Source: Crocinitomicaceae bacterium | Lineage (GTDB): Bacteria; Bacteroidota; Bacteroidia; Flavobacteriales_D; Crocinitomicaceae | Length of the DNA stretch: 64,000 nucleotides | Assembly (NCBI GenBank): GCA_017983465.1 | Contig: JAGOBK010000001.1 | Coordinates: forward strand, 372,001 to 436,000 | Direction: 5' to 3' | Shown: positions 34,410 through 42,445 of the stretch, one piece after another | How the letters are laid out: every line of letters starts with the position of its first letter | Position numbering within the stretch: position 1 is the first letter of the stretch | The notes under the pieces: generated by a model | Databases searched by the model: none | The model's input: only the letters and a program-made list of their open reading frames with translations | Told to the model about the DNA's origin: nothing | Program-made: the position numbers and the translations under genes

Positions 34410-36923
34410 ATGAAAATCAAGCTATTCCTTACCTTTTTGATAGCAGCTATTTCTTTGCATGCACAATGGACTCCCCTTACCGATGTCAATAGCGAAGTGG
34501 CAACATCGAATTCAGATGACATGAAAGTTCTAGGAACTGTAAATGGAAAAACGGTTTCCGTATTTTGGAAAGTTGTCAACGCTCCAATAAACTATGAATT
34601 ACGCATGCAAGTATTGAATGATCAAGGAGTAAAACAACTTGGTCCGGATGGTGTTTTGGTGAGTAATAACATGTCCATGAGTACATCAACGGCAATCATG
34701 AAGTTGGCCGTTGATCAAAATGAAAACGTTTACATTGGAGCAACTGGAACAAATGGTGGAATCGGTTTCGCTTTTAAGTTGGACATCAATGGGAATCACC
34801 TTTGGGGGACAAACGGAATCAATTTAGGAGGCGGATACGTTGTCACTATCCTTCCTCTTTCTACAGGCGAAGCGGTGATTGCTTGGAACTCAAGCAATCA
34901 AACAATGATGCAAAAATACAGTGCGACAGGTTCTCCGATATGGACTACCGCTCAGCAAGTAAGCAATGGTGCAACAAATGGAAAATCTCCTGGAGATTTA
35001 TTCGAACTTTCAAACAATGAGTTTTTATTGGTGTTCCACGTGATTTCTTTTGGCATCAATTCAACACTTTGGGCGCAGAAATATAGTTCTATGGGGCTTC
35101 CTCTTTGGTCAAATCCTATTCAACTTTCCAATAAATCTACCGTATGGAACACTTCTTACAGTGCAACGCAAGATGGAAACAATGTTTATTACGGTTACAA
35201 AGCTGCTACGGGAACACATTTTGACTCTTACCTGCAACGCATCAATCCAGATGGAACACTTCCTTGGGGTATCAATGGAAAGGATTTTGACATTTCCATA
35301 ACGAGAAATGAAATGGACACCAAAGTCGCATTTAGTTCAGGTTCGCCTTATGTTTGGTCCATTTGTAATTATACCAATTCAGCACAGAGTACGTACGGAG
35401 TTTACATCCAAAAATTTGATAAAGTGACGGGAGACCGTCAATTCACAGATACAGCCAAAGTCATCTACGCTATTGGAACTTGGAAAGTCAATTCCGGAGA
35501 TTTGATGATGTTAAATGGACTTCCCGTTTTCTTAATAAAAAGTGGATTGGACAATGGCGGAACCCCTACGACCTTACACGCGTGTATGCTCGATGCAAAC
35601 GGTACATTCGCTTGGACTTACGAAACCAAACCAATGGGTACATTTTTAGCAAGTAAAAAACGTATTCATTTCTCGAAATCGTCAAACGGGAAAGTGGTGG
35701 CAACATTCATTGAAACTAAAGCAACTGGTGGATCAAAAATATATGCACAAAGTGTTTCAGTCAATAATAACAATACTGGAACAGCAGTTGTCACAGCTTG
35801 TAATTCCTACACATGGATCAACAATATCACTTATACTAGCAGCAATAATACAGCAACATATTTATTGACAAATATTTCCGGTGGAGACTCACTTGTAACA
35901 CTGAATTTAACCATCACTTCCCCTACGCAAGATACACTTTCGGTTAATACGTGTAATTCCTATTCATGGAACGGAAACACCTACATGAGCAGCGGAATCT
36001 ATTTGGGTCCAACTGTGAATTGTGTCACCTCCTATTTAAACCTTACCATTTCCCCTACAACTATACATAATTTAAGCGTCACGGAATGTGGATCTTATAC
36101 TTGGAACGGTACAACGTATACAACATCTGGAATCTACACAAGTCCAATAGTCAATTGTGTCACAGAGATACTTGATTTAACCATCTCTCCTAGTTCAAGC
36201 GACACGATAAGTGCCACAGCTTGTGATTTTTATGTTTGGAATGGAACAAGCTATACAAGTTCAGGTGTATATGTTGGCACAACGACTAATTGTGTTACAT
36301 CCTATCTTGACTTAAGCATTTCGCCTAGTACCAATGATACCATCTCGGTAAATTCTTGTTCAACTTATGTTTGGAATGGAAACACTTATACTACTTCGGG
36401 AGTTTACCAAGGAAACACGACGAATTGCACGACTGAATTTTTGAATTTAACGATTGAGAATGTAGACGCCACTACTTCTGTTTCCGGCATGACCTTATCA
36501 GCAAATACAACTATTCAAGGGACGACTTATCAATGGGTTGATTGTGATGCGAATAATTCACCGATACCCGGAGCCGTGAATCAATTTTTTACTGCAACTG
36601 ACAATGGAAACTACGCTGTAATCATTACACAAGGAAACTGTGAATTAATGAGTGCATGCATTGCTGTTTCTGACGTGGGATTGACTGAATTTTCAAACAC
36701 AGGTTTCACTGTTTTCCCGAATCCAAGCTTCGATCATATTACGATTCAGCGCGGTCAAAGTGAAACTAGATGCTTTTACATTTATGACCAACAAGGTCGA
36801 ATGGTAATGGACGGTCATCTTGAAGGATTGCAAACAAGTGTTTCCATTGAATCATTCACTGCGGGAACTTACCTATTGAAAGTGAATGGGATTGAATACC
36901 CTGTTTTGCTGATTAAGAATTAA
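34410..36923 (+). CDS. T9SS-secreted protein with five tandem 38-45-residue repeats
   Basis: 837 residues from ATG 34410, which opens on the signal peptide MKIKLFLTFLIAAISLHAQ; the frame extends to 34344. The N-terminal 440 residues repeat strands with W/G turns (WGTNGINLGGG, ALPLWSNPIQL-type), possibly a beta-propeller. At about residues 460-683 five units of the pattern C-x-x-Y-x-W-N-G-x-x-Y-x-x-S-G-x-Y ... N-C-V-T-x-x-L-x-L-x-I-S follow. A type-A sorting domain begins at VFPNPSFDHITI and ends LLIKN. The stop overlaps the convergent helicase gene stop by 4 bases. Likely a cell-surface protein of unknown ligand. Confidence 0.85.
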   Translation: MKIKLFLTFLIAAISLHAQWTPLTDVNSEVATSNSDDMKVLGTVNGKTVSVFWKVVNAPINYELRMQVLNDQGVKQLGPDGVLVSNNMSMSTSTAIMKLAVDQNENVYIGATGTNGGIGFAFKLDINGNHLWGTNGINLGGGYVVTILPLSTGEAVIAWNSSNQTMMQKYSATGSPIWTTAQQVSNGATNGKSPGDLFELSNNEFLLVFHVISFGINSTLWAQKYSSMGLPLWSNPIQLSNKSTVWNTSYSATQDGNNVYYGYKAATGTHFDSYLQRINPDGTLPWGINGKDFDISITRNEMDTKVAFSSGSPYVWSICNYTNSAQSTYGVYIQKFDKVTGDRQFTDTAKVIYAIGTWKVNSGDLMMLNGLPVFLIKSGLDNGGTPTTLHACMLDANGTFAWTYETKPMGTFLASKKRIHFSKSSNGKVVATFIETKATGGSKIYAQSVSVNNNNTGTAVVTACNSYTWINNITYTSSNNTATYLLTNISGGDSLVTLNLTITSPTQDTLSVNTCNSYSWNGNTYMSSGIYLGPTVNCVTSYLNLTISPTTIHNLSVTECGSYTWNGTTYTTSGIYTSPIVNCVTEILDLTISPSSSDTISATACDFYVWNGTSYTSSGVYVGTTTNCVTSYLDLSISPSTNDTISVNSCSTYVWNGNTYTTSGVYQGNTTNCTTEFLNLTIENVDATTSVSGMTLSANTTIQGTTYQWVDCDANNSPIPGAVNQFFTATDNGNYAVIITQGNCELMSACIAVSDVGLTEFSNTGFTVFPNPSFDHITIQRGQSETRCFYIYDQQGRMVMDGHLEGLQTSVSIESFTAGTYLLKVNGIEYPVLLIKN

Positions 36924-39220
36924 AGCATCGAATATGCTTGATAAAGTTTTAATTCTTCCCAAGTGACTTTGTTTCCGAGTTTTTCTTTGAGAGGTGACAA
37001 AGAAGTTCCCTCAAATCCTTCGAACATGGTCGCTAATTCAGAAATGCGCTTAGGTGACATGACGTCCGTTAATTCAATTTTCTCACTACGAATTAAATAA
37101 GCATAATGATTTCCAATGGTTTGAACAGAAACTTGGCGAATACGTGCAATTTCATCCACATCTTTTCCTTGCTCTAACAATTCCAAGGTTAGCTCATAGG
37201 TAGATTTCTTTTCCTTTTTAGCAGCACTAAGTTTTTTGCTTGTTTTTGTAAAAATGACATCATAATCCTCTTCTGGATCATCCAACAGTGAGGGCACTTG
37301 CTTCAACTCTTGTTTGATGATTGCCAATTTTCCAATTTTGTAATTGGCAATTTCATGGTTCCAAACGATGGATTTCGTTATTTCCTTTCCAGCTGAAACG
37401 GCCTCAATGAGCAGACGTGCTCTTTTTAATCGAAGGATAGTTTCTGTAAGAACTTCATCTAATTCTTCCAATTCTTCCGCGTATTGTTTGGTTTTCCGAA
37501 CTCGGCTTAACTCCCCTATTTTTCTCAAATTTGAAGAAAGAACATCGTCCAACGATTTGAAGAAGTAAAGATATGCCGCCTGAACGCGTTCGTTTAAAAA
37601 GTGGACATCAAATTTCGGTGCTTGTAATAGCTGTTCTAATTGCCGACAAAATTTACGTGCAGGATCCATTGTTGACTGAATCACCTGGTTTTGCATCGCG
37701 ATCCAACTTTTGTTTTTTCCTTTTTCACTTTTCAATCCAACCAACTGATAACTTGCCTCATGACTCCCCCACTTCGATCCAAGATCATACCAATCAAATG
37801 CTTGTTTCAAGCTTGCAATTAAATAGGTTTTGGTACTTTGTTCCAAGTAGGATGGCAACAACTCTTCCTCTGCTTTATTTTGACTGAAGGCCACAACTTG
37901 CTGATCGTTTGATAATCCATTCATCCGCATTGGTTTCAAGAGCACAAGGCCGTCTAATGAACGCAAACGAGACAATGCAACATAAGCTTGTCCTGGAGCA
38001 AACACATCGGACACATCTAACACTGCCTTATCGAAGGTTAATCCTTGGCTTTTGTGCACGGTAATTGCCCATGCAAGTTTTAATGGATAATGGACGAATG
38101 TGCCCAAAACTTCTTCCTTGACCTCACCTGTAGAATCATTCAAGGCATAGCGAATATTGGTCCACTCGAATTTCTCCACGACAATCGTTTTTTTCTCCTC
38201 TGGAAAGTAAACGGTGATTTCCTGATCACTTAGGGATTTGATTTTTCCCATTTTCCCATTAAAGTAATTTTTATCGAAGGACAAATCGTTTTTAACGAAC
38301 ATCACCTGTGCTCCAACTTTGAGTTCCAAGGTTTCTTCAAGTGGAAATAGATGTTTAGGATATTCACCGGTAACCTCTGCGTCGTAGGACACTTTTTTTT
38401 CTGTCAATGCTGCCAAAGCTTTGGCATTTATTTCGTCCGCTTTCGTATTATGCGTTGTAAGAGTAATGTATCCATCATTTTTAGATGAATCAAAGTCAGG
38501 TTTTACGTATTTATTCAAGACTTCGACATCCTCCGCGGTAATTTGATTGTTACGCAGATGATTCAGCACTTGAATAAAATCTTGGTCCTGTTGACGGTAA
38601 ATGGTCGTCAATTCTATGTATAATGGCTGAATTTCCTTTAAAACTTTTGCATGAAAGAAAAATACTCCATCGTAATACGAGCGAAGAACTTGCCATTCCT
38701 CTTGTTTCACCACTGGTGGAAGCTGTAATAAATCGCCTATAAACAAAACTTGAACACCTCCAAAAGGCTCATGAATCCGGCGTACATTCCTCAGTGTCCA
38801 ATCCATAGCATCCAGTAAATCCGCACGTAGCATACTGACTTCATCAATGATGAGCAATTCGATGTTACGAATGATTTTAATGCGTGTCTTGTTCATAGAA
38901 AAATGACGCATCAATGTATCCTTTGTTTCGAATTTCACTGAATCCGTGAACGAGGCCTTCACCCCAAATTCCGGAATGAATCCAGCAAAAGGCAATTGAA
39001 AGAAGGAATGAATCGTAACTCCACCGGCGTTCAGCGCTGCGATTCCAGTTGGTGCAACAATCACTGCATTTTTGTGAGTGGAACCCATGATTTTACGAAG
39101 CAGGGTTGTTTTTCCTGTTCCAGCCTTACCTGTCAAGAAAATGGACTGATTCGTCTGGTTAATAAAATGCTCGGTAAAATCGGCAGGGGAACGCTGTTCT
39201 GGATTCAATTTGGACTTCAT
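36920..39220 (-). CDS. PIF1/RecD-like DNA helicase with C-terminal helix-turn-helix
   Basis: 766 residues; a superfamily 1B (5'-3') helicase. Visible: Walker A GKAGTGKTTLL (31-41), motif Ia APTGIAALNAGG, motif II LLIDEVSMLRADLLD, motif III FIGDLLQLPPV, and the late motifs TVHKSQGLTFDKAVLDV and GQAYVALSRL of PIF1-like proteins. A charged helical region (about 520-680) links to a C-terminal domain with TYELTLELLEQGKDVDEIA and QVSVQTIGNHYAYLIRS, which resembles the HTH_40 (RecQ C-terminal-like) domain. Roles in G-quadruplex or fork processing are known for PIF1; the added HTH suggests DNA or partner recognition. Confidence 0.92.
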   Translation of the reverse strand: MKSKLNPEQRSPADFTEHFINQTNQSIFLTGKAGTGKTTLLRKIMGSTHKNAVIVAPTGIAALNAGGVTIHSFFQLPFAGFIPEFGVKASFTDSVKFETKDTLMRHFSMNKTRIKIIRNIELLIIDEVSMLRADLLDAMDWTLRNVRRIHEPFGGVQVLFIGDLLQLPPVVKQEEWQVLRSYYDGVFFFHAKVLKEIQPLYIELTTIYRQQDQDFIQVLNHLRNNQITAEDVEVLNKYVKPDFDSSKNDGYITLTTHNTKADEINAKALAALTEKKVSYDAEVTGEYPKHLFPLEETLELKVGAQVMFVKNDLSFDKNYFNGKMGKIKSLSDQEITVYFPEEKKTIVVEKFEWTNIRYALNDSTGEVKEEVLGTFVHYPLKLAWAITVHKSQGLTFDKAVLDVSDVFAPGQAYVALSRLRSLDGLVLLKPMRMNGLSNDQQVVAFSQNKAEEELLPSYLEQSTKTYLIASLKQAFDWYDLGSKWGSHEASYQLVGLKSEKGKNKSWIAMQNQVIQSTMDPARKFCRQLEQLLQAPKFDVHFLNERVQAAYLYFFKSLDDVLSSNLRKIGELSRVRKTKQYAEELEELDEVLTETILRLKRARLLIEAVSAGKEITKSIVWNHEIANYKIGKLAIIKQELKQVPSLLDDPEEDYDVIFTKTSKKLSAAKKEKKSTYELTLELLEQGKDVDEIARIRQVSVQTIGNHYAYLIRSEKIELTDVMSPKRISELATMFEGFEGTSLSPLKEKLGNKVTWEELKLYQAYSML

Positions 39221-39333
39221 TTATTTGAAGTTACGAAAATAGTTAGAATGAATAGAACTATTTTTAAATAAAAATGAAGTTGTTTATTCATTGTTAACAA
39301 TCCATAATTGATGGACTAATTCAACTTTGTTTA

Positions 39334-39396
39334 TGGGAGTAAATAAAAAAGCTCGCCTTCGTTTTTGATACTCAAAAACGAAGGCGAGCTAACTCG
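39334..39396 (-). repeat. Palindromic repeat copy 1; also a likely terminator of the GIY-YIG gene
   Basis: Arms GCTCGCCTTCGTTTTTGA (39351-39368) and TCAAAAACGAAGGCGAGC (39372-39389) are perfect inverted repeats around TAC. Bases 39334-39379 match copy 4 (39858-39903) with one difference in 46. On the minus strand the stem ends in T6, so it should terminate the nuclease gene. The 3' flank TAACTCG is shared with copy 3. Confidence 0.9.
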
Positions 39397-39427
39397 TCGA
39401 AAGTTTAATAATTTATGTTTTTGACTT

Positions 39428-39661
39428 TCAAAAATGTCTCTTAGCAAAGGCCCTTCCCGAGCCAGATTTTAAATATTTTTCAAATGCAAACGCCTTGTAT
39501 TTGTCATTAAAGGCCACAAACATTTCTAACTCAATTGGAAGTTTATCTTTTGTTGAAAAGACATAACCATTCGCATGTCTTTCTAGCCTTGCTTCCAGAT
39601 TATTGGTGCAACCAGTATAGGAACTTCCATTTGCACATCTAAGTTGATAAACATAATACAT
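39428..39661 (-). CDS. Stand-alone GIY-YIG nuclease domain protein
   Basis: 77 residues, made of one GIY-YIG module. YYVYQLRC stands in place of the GIY strand and SYTGCTNNLEARLERH holds the YIG-like strand and the conserved Arg. AFEKYLKSGSGRAFAKRHF at the C-terminus provides the family Glu. There is no UvrC-type extension and no added DNA-binding domain. Such single-domain proteins are numerous in Bacteroidota. It lies between ssrA and the PIF1-like helicase, inside a set of four palindromic repeats (copy 1 downstream, copies 2-4 upstream). This context suggests a mobile or domesticated nuclease, not a repair gene. DNA cleavage activity is not shown. Confidence 0.85.
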   Translation of the reverse strand: MYYVYQLRCANGSSYTGCTNNLEARLERHANGYVFSTKDKLPIELEMFVAFNDKYKAFAFEKYLKSGSGRAFAKRHF

Positions 39662-39706
39662 ATCTATGAAACGAAAATTTCAAGAAAATATTTCACTTAA
39701 AACGAT

Positions 39707-39749
39707 GGACAGGTGCGCAGTAGCTTGCCTTCGTTTTTGATACTCAAAA
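39707..39749. repeat. Palindromic repeat copy 2 (right arm truncated) with 5' tail
   Basis: The 5' tail GGACAGGTGCGCAGTA leads into the left arm GCTTGCCTTCGTTTTTGA (39723-39740), loop TAC and a remnant TCAAAA (39744-39749). The rest of the right arm is absent. The tail is shared with copy 3 in 62-base register. Confidence 0.8.
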
Positions 39750-39768
39750 TTTAGGATTTTCCAAAAGT

Positions 39769-39832
39769 GGACGGGTCCGCCGTAGCTCGCCTTCGTTTTT
39801 GATGTTCAAAAACTTCGGCGAACTAACTCGCC
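39769..39832. repeat. Palindromic repeat copy 3 with 5' tail
   Basis: The tail GGACGGGTCCGCCGTA leads into GCTCGCCTTCGTTTTTGA (39785-39802), loop TGT and right arm TCAAAAACTTCGGCGAAC (39806-39823), followed by TAACTCGCC as in copy 1. The inner CTTCG replaces the CGAAG that would complete the palindrome. Confidence 0.8.
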
Positions 39833-39857
39833 TAATGTGAAAAATTCAAGTTTAAAG

Positions 39858-39913
39858 TGGGATTAAATAAAAAAGCTCGCCTTCGTTTTTGATACTCAAA
39901 AACTTCGGCGAGC
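39858..39913 (-). terminator. Palindromic repeat copy 4, the terminator of ssrA
   Basis: Arms GCTCGCCTTCGTTTTTGA (39875-39892) and TCAAAAACTTCGGCGAGC (39896-39913) pair except at an inner TTCG/CTTC bulge. On the minus strand the stem starts three bases after the encoded tmRNA end and is followed by T6. The first 46 bases are a direct repeat of copy 1. Confidence 0.85.
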
Positions 39914-39916
39914 GAA

Positions 39917-40317
39917 GGTGGAGCCGGAGGGGTTCGAACCCTCGTCCAAACGACGAGTTTTCAAGCTTTCTACATGCTTATTCCTCGGTTATTTTTCGAT
40001 CCAGGCACGGACAAGAACACCCAAAACCTGAACTTAGGTACTGAATTTCGCATTTGCTTAGTACCGTCGCAAACACTAGCCCAATGGGATGAACTTTCGA
40101 ATGGTAAATCGATTAGGCGACGATCTACCGAAAGTACTTGTCCAACCTACTGTGCTTCAGTCGGATTAAGCCAATTAACATTCAGCTAATTAAGCAGCAA
40201 GTGCGTATGACGTGTTGTCAATTATTGTTCGAGACAAGATATTTAAGAGGTTCACCTCAACCCTCTGCATGCTGACACTTGACTACCGCTATCGCTGTCA
40301 AATCCAAGGTCGGCCCC
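39917..40317 (-). ncRNA. ssrA: Transfer-messenger RNA (tmRNA)
   Basis: tmRNA rescues stalled ribosomes and tags the nascent peptide for degradation. On the minus strand the 5' end GGGGCCGACC pairs with the 3' CGGCTCC to form the acceptor stem (one G-U pair). The T-arm sequence GAGGGTTCGAACCCCTC is intact. The 5' tRNA-like part includes GGATTTGACAGCGATAG. A reading frame ends in TCA TAC GCA CTT GCT GCT TAA, giving a tag DNTSYALAA if GAC is the resume codon; the bases before it (TAATT) fit the TAGTC-like context of E. coli. The 3' end reads ACC then T, so the full CCA appears not to be encoded. Length is about 400 bases, one-piece form. A -7 box lies 8 bases upstream. Confidence 0.95.
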
Positions 40318-40325
40318 ATTGAATG

Positions 40326-40333
40326 CAAAGATA
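40326..40333 (-). promoter_or_regulatory. TAnnTTTG -7 box of ssrA
   Basis: On the minus strand TATCTTTG ends 8 bases before the tmRNA 5' G at 40317, the spacing expected for transcription starting at the mature end or very near it. The wider TTGTATCTTTGCA is also present before the marR gene. Confidence 0.7.
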
Positions 40334-40383
40334 CAAGGAAATTCGAGATGATTTTTGTATCCATCACAGATACCTGAAACTAA

Positions 40384-42225
40384 TTATTTAAGAACGGTTA
40401 CAAATCCTTGGTACAACTCCTTTACAGTATCTCCAGGATTAAAGTACAAAATATAGGTATACACGCCATCCAAAACAGGAAGTCCTGAATGCTCATCTTT
40501 TCCATCCCACTTCAACTGTGTCGGTGAAAAGGTACAAATGACATTTCCCCAGCGATTGAAGATCCATCCGCGCTCTACTTTTCCGTTTTGAATGATGATT
40601 TCAAAGGTGTCATTCACCAGATCACCATTCGGTGTAAATACGTTGGGAATATATATGACTGATGGTTCAATGACGCATTCCTCCAGTTGAACATTGACTG
40701 TATGAACGTAATCGCATCCATTTGTCGTTTGCTCGACTTGTGTTAAGGTTTGTGCGGTAAATATCCATTGATTAAAGACCAAAACAGAGTCGAATTCACA
40801 CAAGGTGATGTTTTCATTAAACGATAAAGCAGTGAAAAAACTCAAGTTGGCGATATGTGTACTGTCACATAGATTTACATCCTGAAATGCAGCTGAATAT
40901 TGTCCTGGCGCGCTTTCCCAGCTCCCATTGATGTAGGCTGAATCACCCGGACAAATCGTCAAAGACTCGGTAGTCGTTTGTGGGGTGCAGCCATTCGTTA
41001 CGATGATGGAGATGCATTGTGTATCCGCACAGTTCCCAGAACCTACGACATAACACACTGGCCATGTTCCAATCCCCGCTACTTGTGGATTAAACATCCC
41101 ATTCGGAGATAAACAAGCTCCACAAGTGGATGACCAAACTCCTCCTCCATTCAACGCTTGAATTTGCTGCGCCGCATCCTGATTCGTGAATGGTCCCGCG
41201 GCAGTAATAGCCGCATTTGAACCTTGTGTCCCTGCTGATATCGTGAATGTTTCTATTACCGAACAACCATTCGCTCCTGTCACAGTAACGGTATAGGAAC
41301 CTGGACAAACATTAACAAGTGAACTTGTCGTAGCACCATTTGACCAACTATATGTGTATGGCGCTAAACCGTTTGTGACATTTGTCGAAATGGATCCATC
41401 ACATGCATTCGCACAGGTTTCGTTGGATATTGTGGGACTAACCATCATTCCTGGATTGACACTACAAAGTGGATTCATACTACCAATCCATGCATCATTT
41501 GCGGCATTATTCGCCATTCCAGGTGTTTGTCCCGTTGCAACATCTGCACTTGTCCAGTTTGCGACCAAATTCCAATTATTGGAAGTTGTATTCGTAAAGG
41601 AAAACACTTTCCCAGCGGCTGATCCAGCAAAATAAACAATGGCATTCGTGGAATTATTTCCCCAACTGACACTATGAAATGGAACTCCAGTTGATGGAAT
41701 ATTCGGCACTTGAAAAGAATCGTCGGAATTAGACATCGCTAATGGTGACCAAGATCCCCCGAGTGTCCAATTTGCGTCAGGTGGATAGGCTTGATTCGTA
41801 GTCGTTGGACTTACCGTTGTTTTTTCCAACAACATAGAATTAGCTGGAATCACCAAGCGACAATTTCCGTCAGCCATAGTATTATCATCTGGAGGTAAAC
41901 TCGTGTTCGGACTGGCATCATTGTAAATAACAATATATGTTCCTTGCGGAATACTTTGCCAAAATGGGATATTTGCAAATCGAACCGCTCCTCCAGCAAT
42001 TCCTGTTCCTGATCCTGGAGCAAAATAACCGTTGTTGTCATCGATGATGACTTTTCGCAAGTCTAAACTTGGAACCGGAGTGACACATGTTGGTGTACCT
42101 ATTACCACTAATTCCACATACTCACTTGAACCTGTTCCCTGGGAAACCTCATTGATGATTAATTGTTGTGCTTCAATTCCATGAAATAGAATCAACAACA
42201 CACTCAGAATTAAGACTTTATTCAT
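40384..42225 (-). CDS. T9SS type-B cargo: lamin-tail-like and SprB repeat protein with gliding-motility C-terminal domain
   Basis: 613 residues from ATG 42225; the frame reaches a TTG at 42231 but MNKVLILSVLLILFHGIEAQ is a clean signal peptide. The N-terminal domain LIINEVSQGTGSSEYVELVV resembles the lamin-tail domain (LTD) seen in surface proteins. A SprB repeat lies at about 260-335 (ACDGSISTNVTNG, YTYSWSNGATT, GSYTVTVTGANGCSV). The last 90 residues (IPNVFTPNGDLVNDTFEI ... FNRWGNVI ... WDGKDEHSGLPVLDGVYTY) are the type-B gliding-motility-associated C-terminal domain, which is exported by T9SS without the usual type-A processing. It is a surface-exposed or released protein. Confidence 0.88.
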   Translation of the reverse strand: MNKVLILSVLLILFHGIEAQQLIINEVSQGTGSSEYVELVVIGTPTCVTPVPSLDLRKVIIDDNNGYFAPGSGTGIAGGAVRFANIPFWQSIPQGTYIVIYNDASPNTSLPPDDNTMADGNCRLVIPANSMLLEKTTVSPTTTNQAYPPDANWTLGGSWSPLAMSNSDDSFQVPNIPSTGVPFHSVSWGNNSTNAIVYFAGSAAGKVFSFTNTTSNNWNLVANWTSADVATGQTPGMANNAANDAWIGSMNPLCSVNPGMMVSPTISNETCANACDGSISTNVTNGLAPYTYSWSNGATTSSLVNVCPGSYTVTVTGANGCSVIETFTISAGTQGSNAAITAAGPFTNQDAAQQIQALNGGGVWSSTCGACLSPNGMFNPQVAGIGTWPVCYVVGSGNCADTQCISIIVTNGCTPQTTTESLTICPGDSAYINGSWESAPGQYSAAFQDVNLCDSTHIANLSFFTALSFNENITLCEFDSVLVFNQWIFTAQTLTQVEQTTNGCDYVHTVNVQLEECVIEPSVIYIPNVFTPNGDLVNDTFEIIIQNGKVERGWIFNRWGNVICTFSPTQLKWDGKDEHSGLPVLDGVYTYILYFNPGDTVKELYQGFVTVLK

Positions 42226-42309
42226 TGTCAAGGGTAGACATGCAATCCTGTTTTGGTTTCGGTGCTAACAGATCGTTCACCTCAAGGAGTTCAAAACAAA
42301 ATTTCCATA

Positions 42310-42317
42310 CAAAAGTA
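42310..42317 (-). promoter_or_regulatory. TAnnTTTG -7 box of the type-B T9SS gene
   Basis: On the minus strand TACTTTTG lies 84 bases before the ATG at 42225, giving a long leader if used. The 220-base space to the divergent fucosidase gene holds no other signal I recognise. Confidence 0.35.
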
Positions 42318-42445
42318 ATTCAACTATCCGAATTTTATCGACTAAGCGTATGATAAAATTGTTAAGCAATCGGTTTATTTCATTCAGCGGAAAGCAGTTT
42401 AGGTTGTTTAACGAGGATTCAGGACAGAATTTGTAACTTCACGAC

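Noticed and set aside
39428..39661. UvrC fragment or pseudogene
   Set aside because: The frame is complete as a stand-alone GIY-YIG module; there is no UvrC remnant on either side.
39974..40189. 71-codon plus-strand frame across the tmRNA
   Set aside because: It lies antisense to a well-supported tmRNA and has no start context, domain or signal; it is chance coding potential.
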